64,000 bases of DNA. Source: Varroa destructor. Its lineage: Eukaryota; Arthropoda; Arachnida; Mesostigmata; Varroidae. This document shows positions 29,882 to 42,762 of the stretch, one piece after another. The stretch is from positions 60,040,894 through 60,104,893 of the forward strand of contig NW_019211454.1 of the NCBI RefSeq assembly GCF_002443255.2. Direction: 5' to 3'. Under the pieces are notes generated by a model. The model made no database searches. It had not been told where the DNA came from and saw nothing but the letters and a program-made list of their open reading frames with translations. A program made the position numbers and the translations under genes. The first letter of the stretch is position 1; each line of letters starts with the position of its first letter.

Positions 29882-29921
<40 letters not shown>
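29882..29921. repeat. Microsatellite (TC)20
   Basis: Forty bases of uninterrupted TC, the longest pure purine-pyrimidine asymmetric array in the window. Its complement is (GA)20, which carries many GAGAG motifs. Confidence 0.97.
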
Positions 29922-29923
<2 letters not shown>

Positions 29924-30075
29924 CTTTTTACGTTGTCAGCCACTTTTAAATTCATCGCTTCTTTGCACATCATCATTATGGTGATCGTCGTAGCAGACTT
30001 TTTCTTTGCATTGTTGTTGCCGTCAGCGCCATTCGTATATCGATGGTAGCGTCCAGTTAGAGACGATAAAACAAT

Positions 30076-30093
30076 GACGACGACGACGACAAC
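30076..30093. repeat. Trinucleotide run (GAC)n
   Basis: About five to six GAC units, followed by AAC/AATAAC sequence. Confidence 0.85.
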
Positions 30094-32076
30094 AATAACA
30101 AATGTTGTCTGCTCCGCTGCTGGCGTCGCTTCTCGGTAGTGGAGTCAGGCTTTTTTGCGCTGTGCGGATCAGCCCCCGTTCACAGACCCGTTTTTCCATT
30201 CTGGCGTGTGGCTACATTTAGCCAAAATGGGTAGCAGCTTAAGCAGGAAAGGGATAGAAAATGTCACGAACGCCGGCTGCCGATTCAAGAGGCGACGTGA
30301 CCATTCAGTAAACTCGGCTAAATGTTTTCGACTACAGCAGCGGCATTCTATAGGAAGGCGACGTTTATATATCAAGTCGAAAACGATTTTAGCAAAGAAG
30401 AGACCGTTGATCGGGAACGAAGAGATGCTACTGTGATGACAGACAAGGGCAGCCGAGGACATCTGGTGAAGTTGAGGTACACAACTTGTCACAGGCCGAC
30501 GGCCAAGCTAGGAAAGACTAAGGGACTAGTTGAATGCATATTCGGTGGACCAGATGGAAAGCGTAAGAAAGGATGATAGATAAAAAATTACATTGTCAAA
30601 TTTGAATAGTAGAGACAAAATATTTTTTCTTTTAGTCGTATGACTAGCTTCCATCTGCTTTTAGTGTATTGGTATTATAGTTGTCGATAACTTGAAGTGT
30701 ACCTTACCGAAAGAAGTAAGCGTTGGCTTAACAAAAAAAATGAACAAGGTTTGCTGAGCAAGAAAATTCACGTATTCATATTAACATTATGAGTTGTCAT
30801 TTTATTTATGGGATGTTGATCTCTTCACTTGGAACTATTGTGCACGAAAAACGTGTCGTACTGCTATGGACAAGGTTTTTTTCCGATCATTCTTAGGGAC
30901 TGATCTAATGAGTACGACGGTTCGTAGCGTATATCCAAACAAGCAAATCATACGAGTGCCTAATTGTCGTAATCTTTTGACAATACCTATGATTTCATAC
31001 CATTTTAATTTAGATAAGGCGCTTTGCTTTCTTTATGAGATCCATTTCCTATAAACAGCCAACAGCATATCGAGACGAATAAAAGAATCACACATATAAA
31101 AATCCCAAGGGGGTACGACTTCTCAACGCCCGATTAGAATCAGTCGATTTGACATTATTGACATGTGTGTGATGACTGACGTTTGACTTTTACCGCCACT
31201 TTTACTATTGCTCATGCTATTTCTGAGGTAATCTATGCCCGTTACGCCACGATCGATATCGACAGTGCGTCCTCGTTTGATATTCTTTGGGCAGATAGAC
31301 GAAGATATGGATTCGTTCTGCTCCTAGCTATCTACGCATGATCAGTGGTAGTGAAGTACTACTGTTTATTTTTTAGTCATTTATCGACGTCAAAAGCAAC
31401 CAGCCACCGTAATTTCCGTCACTTTCTCTTCGTTACGATGCCCAGCCTGCCTTTACTGCCTTGCCTTCAATAACCGACGAGCTCTGGCTTCTCGAGCTTC
31501 GCACTACTAGATCCTAACAGTAATTGACATCATCTGGCGCTGGTACAGTCATCGACGACTGTGCAGTATATTAATTGTAAAGATAGAAATCCTAGTAGTT
31601 GCCGCTTATTATAGCGGAACCGAAATAGGCGGTCGTTGCGTCAGACGACGATGTAAGAGGAACGGTTTCGCTAGTTTGGCCATATTACTTCGCTATAGCT
31701 GATCGAGCAAATTGCCGATCCTCGCCTCTTCTTATTTTGCGGCTTACGCGCCTAATGGCGACTGCGCCTGGCCAGCCCGTAGCACCTTGACGTGGACAAG
31801 TCAGTGCCCACGTCAATAATGCGCCGCTGCTTAGCTTTTGCATTCAACCACGTCGTAGGGATGAGATGGGGCCAGCAACTGTTGGTTAGATCGAAGCGAT
31901 AGAATGGATTCATCGGCGACGGAATGTCCGGCCGAACGATGATAGCGAATAAATAGGACAACAACTTCAGCTGAAGAACGCCAGGTAATGGCACACAGAA
32001 GCTGCGGTGGCGGTAGCAGCAGCACCAGGAACAGCGCTAAGGAAACTGATCGGAACGAAAGCCACGGCTATAGACG

Positions 32077-32095
32077 TATATATATATATATATAT
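32077..32095. repeat. Microsatellite (TA)9
   Basis: Uninterrupted TA dinucleotides seen directly. Confidence 0.92.
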
Positions 32096-34458
32096 GATAG
32101 TAATGATCTACGCTTGCTGGGATGTATGCTGGCTTCGCTCTCTCTCCTGTCTCTTCCTCTGTGTATAGTTCGTATCTAATATGTGCGTTTCTATGTGCTG
32201 ATATTGCGCTATACGATGCCGCTAGCAACGCCGACGTCAACGACAACGACGATGGTAGTGATAGCGCGACGAAGAAGCGCCAGACGCTTCGGCATCAATC
32301 AGATTCTTATTTCTAATCGGATTCAACATATAGTGCATAATACATGAACTCACAGAATAAAAGACGTCCTTTCAAATCATATGACCTTTGCGCAGGCTTA
32401 TTCGCTTGAATTTGGATGGCCTCGATCGCCCCGATATTCATGCTGCTCTACAGGACGGTGGCTGAAAATGTATACGATTATCATGGCGTATTGGTAACAA
32501 ACGGGAATCGCCGTCGGCGAGATTGATTCTCTTTTGGCAGATTGCCCGACATGTCGGTCTGCCTGTCAATCTCGAAACTATCCAGGGCAGCTGATGCGGT
32601 AAAGGTTGACTTAGCCATTTAAATATGGCTGCTACTGGCGGCACATTGTTGCCTTGTCATGATAGTTCTTCTGGTCTGATCATTGAAGATGGAATTTATG
32701 ATGTCATCGTCCTTGATCGGTGTACCATTTAGCCAGTTAGTGCATGAGAGAAAGCATCGTATGGTCCCGTTGTAATATACATATCCCATCGATTTCTGGT
32801 GACTTTTGCAACCCATTACGAATTTAGGACGTCTTACAGTAGGTCATACTTTGGCGGGCAGCAAAATGTCCCGCAGTACGGTAAAATCCAAGGAAACTAA
32901 ATCCGCCTGATCGCACCCTGCTTGAATGAGTAGGCAAGAGTCTCGGCTAGAGAAGGAGTAAGGCTTGTCAACAGGAAGCAACAAAATTATTGTAATGGTC
33001 ATATCGTGTGTTAGCCAAACAGGTCCAAAAGGCCACGTGTCTCGGGAAACCAGTCGAGCAACCAACCAAACGAGGCTCATGTCATCGTGCGATTGCGAAG
33101 GTCAGAGGTCGAAAATATCAGTAGCAACATGGTCCGTCTCGCGCAGAAAGTGCATTAAGGTTCAGCTAAAGGTCCGTCAGCCAGACACCAAAAAGCATCT
33201 TGTTGACGATGGCAGAGAGACGCGGTTTACCTGCTTGTTGAACTGATAGCATCGATATGATGTCGTTGGCTACAAATGACGCGAGATCGTTTCAAACATG
33301 GCTACTAACGATTAATCTTGTACTTTCTTTGCTGAAGGGAAAGCAAAAAGCGACAGAACGTCAGTCATATACATATATAGACAATACATTCACGCGTGCT
33401 TAACGTCTTGTCTATAGAACAACGAAAAAATGTTCACATCTACTAACGCAGCTAGTAGTAATAATGAATAAAGCTAGAATTTGGAACTTGGAACGGATTA
33501 ACTCGGATCAGGATGCCAATGAAATTCTTTTTACATGCTATTACTACATGAAACTACACGGGTAGTCAGGATTTACTTCGATAAAAATAAAAGCGAAATG
33601 GTTCAAACCACGAGTACAAATAAACGTCAGACCTCGGGGGTGACCGTGGCTTCACCTCTCTGGCACAAGAAGAAATCTATATGGAATAGTTCATCAATGC
33701 TATCATATCAAAGAGCATCACCGTCGATAATAATAATGACTATGGAAGCGACACTTATGGTAGGCTATAAATAGTACTCTCTGCGCAATTAGTTGGCCGA
33801 GTCAATCTAGACATCTGCTAAAGGCTTTATTCGGTATATCATAAAACGTAGCGATAAAATCGAATAAAAAGTTCCTCTCGAAAATTCTGACAAGTAAGAA
33901 CGTTTGTGTTTCATCGAGAGTTCCTAACTTCCTGGTTTGATTCTCCAGTTGCTTTTTCAAACTATATGTCAAGAGATAACTTATCTTGGCCATGTTCGTT
34001 TTTTGCATTGCTCCATTAAATTAGTATCTTAGTGAAACGTCTAACTCGGTTACTTTGATTACGTACCTGGCACAATACGCTGCAAATGGTCAGTACCTCT
34101 AGAGTGGCCCACGTCGCTTTTTTATATTGTGACACGAGGATTTTGCCGGTTTAGCGAAAAAAAATAATCGTCGCTGAGGCTCGGTCTTAATATTGCCGGG
34201 ACCGCCAGCATAACTGATTATGACGACGTACAAAATCAATGGGGAGACAACCAGGAATTGTCCTGACTGGAAGCGCGTGGGCGGAAATGACTCAATCTCG
34301 ACAGGACAAATGCTTAATCACGTTTTAAAATTAAGGTCTTCGAAACTCTGCAGCTTTATTAAGCCCGGTGGTGGAGAAAAATCGTTTTGCATTTTGAGTG
34401 TTCCTGCCTGGCACAACATGACGCAGACATGAAGTGCTTTATCTATTCTGGACGTTAA

Positions 34459-34475
34459 GTGTGTGTGTGTGTGTA
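34459..34475. repeat. Microsatellite (GT)8
   Basis: Uninterrupted GT dinucleotides seen directly. Confidence 0.9.
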
Positions 34476-37400
34476 TAATGCCATTCATATCCCTGCCTAT
34501 ATATTTTTATAGGTTTAATTTTTCGACACTGACGAAAACGAGACGACAAAAATAGGGAAGAATAGACAGACATTAGCGGTATATAACGGCGCATACACGA
34601 ATGATCTGACGAACGTTTGAGCTTGCTATAGCTATATCTTTGGCTAAGGAAAAGAAAAAGTGTATTTCAAAATATACGAGTAGGCACAATTAGCGGTAGT
34701 TTTTCGAAGAACCTTCAAAGTTGGTTGTGTAGAACAAACAGGCTTTTAAAAAATGTTAAGTCTATTAATTTCGATGAAATAATCTGATTTTTTTAAAATA
34801 AAGCATCATACAGTTGAATAGCAGAATCTAGGCCTATGTCTATATTCATAGAGACTGAAAAAAATCAATTTTTTTCACCTATTTTCAACTAAAAATGAAC
34901 TAAATTCCACTTTGTTTTTTTACAATTTTATCAATATTTCGTTGGTTTTATTTTCTGCGCTTTCTTTTCTGGATCAGCAATGATCAGTTAACTAGTACCC
35001 ATGGTCCGCAACATAATTACATTGTTACAAGCATTAACCAACTCAACAGCTTCCTCTATCAACGGCGACTGCAGTGGTCTTCGACCTGGTCGATTCAACA
35101 AAAGTGACAACAGCACAAGAAAAACAAGCCCATCCGTTCAAGCCCACGACTACCTCCGCCCCATGTCGACTTAGCCCGATCGAGCGCAGCTAGGGCCAAT
35201 GCGCGACCTTTCCCTTCAATGTTCCAACGAATGAGGTGAACTGCAGCAGTGAACCGGAGGCGAAGCAGCAAAAGCATGAAGGACCGAGCTTACAATAACA
35301 CTGCCAATGAACGACTGTATTTGTACATAGGACAATGTACCACCGCAATGACCACGTGCCATACAACATTTGCTGTAATGTCCCCCGCTTGTCTCTGACG
35401 TTCGCTGGTGCCAACAGGTGTAGCAACAACGCGTCGACCGAAGAAAGAGCGCGCTCATCACCAGTTGCAATATAATCAGCACCGAACAAAGGGGGCAACA
35501 GAAAGCACAGCGGAATTAGAGCTACTTCCAAGTTCTTTACCCGCACTCGCTCAATACTTGTATGTAGTACTTCAATATTTACTAGTAGTACTATAAGTCA
35601 CTCAGACAGACTGACTGAAGTCTTCGACAAGTTCTGTCGGTGAAGCGGTACGGGCCATCGCAGAACAGTAAGAGGGAGGGCACTAGTCCTGGTGCTGATG
35701 GTGTGATAGAACGTAGCAAGCATCATCTTTTCCCGATCATTCAGCGATGGTCACGAAAATTACCATTGTGTCACGCCACACATGCGCAGCCGCTGCTTAC
35801 AAACAGCTACACGTGCCCCTGCGTAACAATACGTATGTTATATATAGTTGAATAGTAGTGCTAGGCAGAGACAAATAAACCACATTACGCGGACGGAAGG
35901 TGATCTTTGGTACATTGAATAGATTAAGGCCAACTCGCTTCCTCTCATGTCAAGACAGAATAAGTGTTATTTCTATGCGAGGACGCAAGGGTGCAGGTGA
36001 AAAAAGGAGAAGAAGCACAGCGTTCCGATTACATCATTCAAAACCATCCAACGTTATCAATACAGAAGATTTTCATAAATATTCCTATATATAAAAAGTT
36101 CTTCATAAGGATTGCCATCAAATGCCAAATATTTAACAAAACGAATGTCAATTTTGAGCTGATCTGCCTCTGCTTGATTATTTACTAACTGAGCATCTGT
36201 ATTTTAGCGATGTATTATCTATTCGATTGCCATAAGACATACAATACGCATGTCTATATACATTATTATTAAGAAGGGATTTCTATTTGAATGGAAAATA
36301 TACCTTTACACATTAGCGGAATTTATGTATTTAGTTATATATAATTTTTTGGTTAATTAGTATCGAAGAAAAGATTCAGATAAGAGCTTATACCTGACCT
36401 CCGCGGACAGGCATAAGCGCAGCTTTATTATACTAGGACACGAGATGGCAATAAATCTGACAAAAACAATTCTTTACTTGCACTAGAGATAGGTACGTGC
36501 AAGCAATCCGTAACTTAGTTCCCGCTTATAAAAATCAATAAATGGAAGGCACTCTATGTTATTATTATAGGCCACGAAGTTGTTCGGTGCTAATTCTCAG
36601 CTGCTCTCACCCATAAGGTAGATTTGGAGATTTCACTCGGCCTAACTACATTCGACGATACGTCAACAATTGATTTGTATCACTCATGTTAATATTAAGG
36701 TGCTGTTTATTACTCATATAGGCTCGAGAGCAGATTCTGCAATACGCAACGAGTTGCGCACGAACTCTTCAATGAAGATGCTTTCATGTTTTTGGCGAAG
36801 TTCTCACAAAGCAAGCTAAAAGCAATGCTCAAGTTCTCCTCAAAAGACCTGCGTTCTTGTCTGTTGCAGACAGGAAATTATCATTAAGTTCTTGCAATAG
36901 GAGGCTGTAGCTGTTTGACGAAAGTAAAAGTACGTAATCTCAGTGCTGGGTATCGTAATGGAAGTAACAGAATCACCTGTATATTTATTTCCACCAATGT
37001 TACTATTATCAGTAGCATTGTAGTAAAGTCTGGTAAGACGTGCATTGCACAGCCGCTTACGCTGCTACAAAAATACCAAAGGTAAAACGCAATCCAGATG
37101 AAGGCACCCGACCAACATTTACTCTTTCGAATTTTTTTGCTCAGAAACGGGTATTTTCATGCATTTACCCCGCGCTTCCCTTTTAGTGTTGTTGTTGTTG
37201 TTGTCTCAGAACGAAAGCATTGTCATCAACATCGACCGCATCCATAGGCACAGACAAACGCAAACTGACACAATTGAACAGCTAAGGGTCTACGAGCAGA
37301 TCTTAGCGGGCGGCTTCATCGAGCCGCAACTTCATTGCGCCGACGTGAAGTTTTGGTAGTGTGTTCTGGCTGGGGTCGTCTGCCACCGTAAACCTGTTGC

Positions 37401-37540
37401 CGGATGGTCCAGTCAGTAAATCCCCGAACTGCTAGCCGAGAACACCACATGGACTTCATAGCGTCTTCCCACTGTTAACAGCAGCACTAGTACCACTGCT
37501 AGCGTTTCTTGATGCAGCGAACGCATACCGTTTATCTACT

Positions 37541-37568
37541 GTATATATATATATATATATATATATAC
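37541..37568. repeat. Microsatellite (TA)13
   Basis: Uninterrupted TA dinucleotides preceded by G. Confidence 0.95.
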
Positions 37569-38054
37569 TAAATGAGCATTGGTTCGCAGGTCTCTGCTTC
37601 CGGTGGTCTGCGGCAGGCGCCGGCAAGTTCCCGATGATGAACAGGAATCAGCGACTCCTGGCAGTCAGAAACACACGCACGAAAACACAGATGAACCGTA
37701 AGCGGCAAAGAATTCGATTCAAACATCATCTCCCACTCGTTAGACCAGAGAGCCGGCTGCTCCAAGCTGGGTCGGCTGGCTTTGGTCGTTTTGAACGAAG
37801 ACAATGAAGAGGCAGAGAATCAGTGAGTAATGAGAGAGAAAGCGAGGGAGTTTTACTATAAAGCCCAGTCACCTGTTGTTATCTGAGCGTTTGCCAGCAC
37901 AGCTCGGCGCCCAAAGAATCGTGGAACTCCGGCCTTTGAATCAGACTACAAACAATATTGTATTGAATACATTTCTTTTCCTCTTAGCTGGCAGAGGCTC
38001 AGTTCGATGGTAAAAGGGTCTCAATGATTGTCAGCTTCCTGGTGTGGATAGCTA

Positions 38055-38082
38055 GCTGGCTGGCTGGCTGGCTGGCTGGCTG
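38055..38082. repeat. Tetranucleotide array (GCTG)7
   Basis: About seven uninterrupted GCTG (CTGG) units. Unlike most repeats here it is GC-rich. Confidence 0.93.
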
Positions 38083-39032
38083 ACTTCATTGGATATGCCC
38101 AACGATGATTTGCATTGCGTTTGCTTCGTTTGTCGTAAAAGCAAAAGAAAAGGACTAGAGAAGAAGAGACAAACCGCGCAGAGATATATCTCACTCTACC
38201 TCAATTGTTCGCTGCTCACTTAAAACATATACACACTATAACAAAGTCTAGGTGAACAAAAAGCCTACCCCCAGAAACATAGGCAAGATACAATTTAGTG
38301 CGGCAGGAAATAGCTGTGCTTCCATGACAAACACGGAGCTCACCTGCGGGGAGAGTTCAGCACGACGCTCCGTCTTGTGCATGCTACGCGTATAATTAAC
38401 CTTTGATTAGAGATATTTTGAAAACTCCATATGGGTTTCGCAAATGGCAGGAACCGTGAAGTAAACAGAAATTACTGTTCACACTTTTGCATGTGGTTAA
38501 CAAAGCTGTTTAGTTATTATGTATCACACAAACAATACAGTTGTGAAGTCTGGTCGGCATAACGCATTTGCCCTCAACCTCCAAAAAAAAGTCACTTGAA
38601 CTTGCTCCAATTCGTTTACTTTCTACGAAACTACCTTTTTCTCAACTAAAATTTTCCGTTTTTTTTTTCCCTATTCTAATTGCCATCAAATTGTTCGTCT
38701 AGTCCCCTTTTGCGCTTCCGTTCCAGCAAAAAAATCCTAGCTAATATTGGTAATTCCATAGGTAGACTTCGAAGTGTAATATATCCTTAGGCTAACACAA
38801 ATTGAATTTGGTCTAGCTTATGTGAGTCCTCATTCTAGCAAAATATTCACACAAGTCGGTATTCCTTTGGTGAAATTTTAATTTACTTGATCGCCTAGAG
38901 TTGATTAACTCTGCGCCAATCTGCTGTGCCATTTTCAAAATTAAGCTACTCGTTTAGTAAGACCATTTTTTGCTTATTCAGACTACCCAAGATTTATATG
39001 TGTGCCAACTCTGTACATGAAAATTAAGCCAC

Positions 39033-39115
39033 GTCGAATAGCTCAGAGGAAAACTCAGCATACACTCTGGACCTCGTAGATAGTCAGGCGTTGACTTTAA
39101 ACACAACCTCTGTTT
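39033..39115 (+). pseudogene. Weak tRNA-like module
   Basis: TAGCTCAGAGG at 39040 matches an A box, and GACTTTAAACAC at about 39094 is a degenerate B box. The spacing is about 10 bases longer than in a class I tRNA, nearly the same as in the module 680 bases downstream. Stems are not preserved. Confidence 0.25.
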
Positions 39116-39713
39116 ATCTCTGTCTGTCTCATGATCAGTCACATGACCATCATTAATCTTTATCATTGGACGCCGTGTAGGTCCGAAGCCTAAAACATCG
39201 AGCTAAGAAAAGACGTTGTCTAACGTATTGCTAGGAGGCCAAAATATGTTCCACCACGAGAACGTTCAAGTAAAAGCAGATTTACTTAGCTCCTGAAGCA
39301 ACATAAGGCAATCGCACTTTTATAAATTAGTAATCCCGGTTAGGGCTTAACGTTTCATGAAGGAATACAACGTCGTACCCGCTATTGTGAGGCATGATGC
39401 TCTATTCTATTATACATGTCCACGTTTTTCGAACAGTTCGATTGGTCAACCTGCAAGAAAGCTTGGAGTCGATTTACGACTTGAAGCGCATATTTCTGCG
39501 AAGATTCAAAGTAACGAACACTTACGAGGATCCCTTCAAGCGTTTACCACATCATCAAACTCGACGGGACCTCTCAGTTTAGCGTCAACCCATCATCCAG
39601 CTTTTTACTAATAGCAGAATGACGAATAAGAACGTGATGACGGAAACAACGATGATGATGAATGCGACAAGAAGAACAACATTTTTTGTACTTTAGCGGT
39701 CTATCATATCATT

Positions 39714-39799
39714 CTTGCGGTAGCGCAGTGGGTAACGTGTTTGCGATGTTAAAGATGGAAAGATGTGCTAGTTTCGGTTCGAATCCATGCGTAGACGCT
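39714..39799 (+). pseudogene. tRNA-like module with A and B boxes
   Basis: TAGCGCAGTGGGTAACG (from 39721) is a close match to a tRNA A box, like that of elongator Met tRNAs, and GGTTCGAATCC (39776-39786) is a near-perfect B box. The two are about 11 bases further apart than in a class I tRNA, and the acceptor and T stems do not pair. It is either a decayed tRNA or the head of a tRNA-derived SINE. Confidence 0.45.
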
Positions 39800-42102
39800 T
39801 AATTTTGTGCTGGGAGCAGTCGTCTACTTAACGGTTCAAGTAGCGGTCGTAAAACATGGAAAACATTTGGGTAAATCAAACCATTAGCAGCCGTAGCGGT
39901 GCCTTTAGCGAACAAAGACGGAATCGTTTCCTAACAAGGTAGCTACAGGGTGAATTTTGCGGGACAAAAAAGTAGAAAAATGTCTGTGCAACTGGGGCTG
40001 AAATTTCCATTCCTTGAATAGTTCAGTGTGCACTAGTGTGTGCATATATATTAGATTAAGTTACTAACCGTGGTATAATTGCCGCCTAATAGTTTTTATT
40101 TTACTATAAGTTTGCTGTTCCTTATTTATTTGTTGATTTTTGTTGGAAGCGAGTAGGCATTTGCCCGTACTTGGTCCTTCGTGTTACTTCTCTACCCAAA
40201 TTACTCGACAACTGTGTTAGGTGGTACACTTTCATCATTTATATTGTGTGTTTGTATTAATGAGCACACGCCGCCATCGCCTGAGTAAGATCTTCTTTTT
40301 CTTCCATCTATCGGAAATAGTTTCCTGTGCTCAAAGGCGTGCTGTAAATAGAACTGAACGTTAACGTTACAAGTAGAGAGCAGGCTTAGATCAGCCCTGC
40401 GTATTATACTCGTACACCAACGCACCACACTAAAACATTGAATCCTCCTGTATTCATTATAGGATAGGTGATGTTGATAAATATTATAATGCTGGTACTA
40501 CTATTCAATACATACGGCATGCACATCTATCCGTCACTGTAACTATGATATCGTCACTAGTTGTTTTCATCATTAAAATTGTTAGCAACACCAAAAATAG
40601 CAAAAGCGGCAATGGCATTCAGTGATCCTTTATAGGGTAGCTCATTATCGGATTGGTTTTCATAAAACCACACAGGTATAAGCATAAGTTAACATACAGA
40701 ACCAAAAAAAGCACCTCTTTATGGAAAGACTGCTTTTTGTCTACATTTCTTATTTTTTTTCGTAATTTAATGGTAGATCGGAAGTGGCCGTCAATTATAA
40801 TAGCTGGCGGTATTAGTTGTTCTGAGTGCTAACGGCAGCCAGGTAGTCCGTTACTAGCCGTTGGCGGCCGTTGCAGCTGGCTTTAAATGGGCCAGAAAGC
40901 CGCGTTAGATGTGCCCTGATGCGTTGCACCTCATGCCCCATAGACCAAGTACTGATGTTAACCAACACTAATCAGCAAATGCGTCAATGAAAAAAACAAA
41001 GCAAAAATACGCCTACTATACTTTCCAGCGGCTCCAGCAATTGCCCAGGCCAAATCCACACAAAAGTTGGAACTAATTAATGGCGACTGCCAGGTCCTTG
41101 CCTATGTATGTACGTTGTATCAGCCGTCTTAGCGGTACTGTGTTAATTTTTTTGATTTGGTTTGCCTTTTGGATTATTTATTATTTTTTTTTTTTTCGAT
41201 ATTTCGTTGTTGTTGCAAAATGGAGCAATATTACTTTACTTTCAGCAGGTTCAGACGATACTACGTGTCGCTAGTAGTCACAATAATAGTAACAATAATA
41301 ACGAACAATATAAGAAATCCTTTCTCATTCACACACATATTCTATAACAATAATCAAACTGAACGTATACAGGTGTTTTTCCTATTCTTTTTTTTAAGTC
41401 ACCAACTATGTGGCACTATTCCGTGGCGTTTAGCAGGCAATGGAAAGGTATGAAGTGTGGGAGTCAGATGGGACCTAATTGTCGGTGTACCGTTCAGATA
41501 ATGCTATTCAAGTTGTACTATGTCTACAGATGCCATAATTTATCCGTGTGATTTATGCCTATACATGATGAGTCACTGATCGGCGTTACTCTTACGCCAC
41601 TAATGAAGCAACGCAACTTAGACATAGTTACGGAGAGCGAATTATGCAGGGGCAGAAAGGTCCGATGAGGTAAACCGTAAGGGTTTGGGTGAGTGGCACT
41701 ACTAAGGTAGATCGTAACAGAAGAAACGAACGACGGACCTTATATTTGTTATGTTCGTGTCTCAGATTCTGCTGGTTGTTTATGTTCTGGGCCTAACATG
41801 TTCAGAAAACCTCTTTCGACGATCAACAATATTAGCCATAGTAATAAAGGCAAAAGCCGATCACGAGACAACGAATCGGACATTTGCTTTTATAGCTGAA
41901 ATGGAAAGAGGCGCTGTACGGCCCTAGACTACAGATTGTGCAACCAAATTGCACTTAAGCATTTTGCTACTGCTACATCTAAACAAGGAACTTAATCTAA
42001 GCAAAGTTGTAACAAGTTGAGTTCAACACACTTGAGTAAACGCCACGCAATCGAACCTAAATTGACAGCTATACAAACCACACGATATACGTCTTTAATA
42101 TT

Positions 42103-42115
42103 AAAAAAAAAAAAA
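42103..42115. repeat. Poly-A run (13)
   Basis: Thirteen consecutive A. There is no clear retroposon body or target-site duplication upstream, so it is listed only as a homopolymer. Confidence 0.85.
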
Positions 42116-42690
42116 TAAGCTTTTGATCGGGTTTTATGCAGTTACTATTTTTTAATACATACAGAAGCAAAGAAAAACATGAAAACGATAATAAATCATA
42201 ATATAAATTAACAGAGAGATAATAAAAAATCTGTTTTTGTTAGTGTAAAATTATAGTTGCTTAATGAGCAATGGTTGTTACTGTTCTCTATGACAGTGTT
42301 GTTTAGACGCAGTCTCTACTATCGGTCGCTGTGAACTTCAGCACGTAACATTTGCAGCCCTTTCAATAACTATTTTGATCAGTTTCATAAAAAATTTGTC
42401 TGGGCAAAGGAATGGGCCAGGCAAAGCCAGGTAAGATTGCATTTTTCTTACACGCTATCACAGCAATGCGCACCAGCTTTTACGATGACTGACATTACAT
42501 ATCAACATACGCTCATAGTTCAGTAGTTTTTTTTATAATTCAGGGAGAGCTTGGTAATTTTTCACTTTTATTTTCTTTTTGCCGTACTTCGATACTGGTG
42601 TTTGCCGTTTGGATCGAGTCTTAGCTCCGGTATAGACTGCACACATTCGATCAGATGGCTGGCTGGCACCCAGCGCGATATGGACCGCGT

Positions 42691-42762
42691 GTCTATGCTC
42701 GGGTTCGAACCTAGCCTACAACGTGTTCGACACGAGTACGTAACCAATTCAGCTATCAGTGG
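42691..42762 (-). pseudogene. tRNA-like module (decayed tRNA or tRNA-derived SINE head)
   Basis: Read on the minus strand, an A-box-like TAGCTGAATTGG begins where tRNA position 8 should be, and a B-box GGTTCGAACCC sits at exact tRNA spacing (G53 45 bases after T8). The T stem pairs in 4 of 5 positions. A 7-base loop reading GTCGAAC with U33 would present anticodon CGA. The acceptor stem does not pair and the D stem is only half paired, so this is not a functional tRNA. A short interspersed element with an RNA polymerase III promoter is the likeliest origin. Confidence 0.4.

Noticed and set aside
29776..30049. Ser-Leu and Glu-Arg repeat frames
   Set aside because: They are translations of the (TC)20 microsatellite, not proteins.
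42457..42480. TATCACAG segment like the miR-2 family seed
   Set aside because: Similarity ends after the seed and no precursor-like fold is visible.
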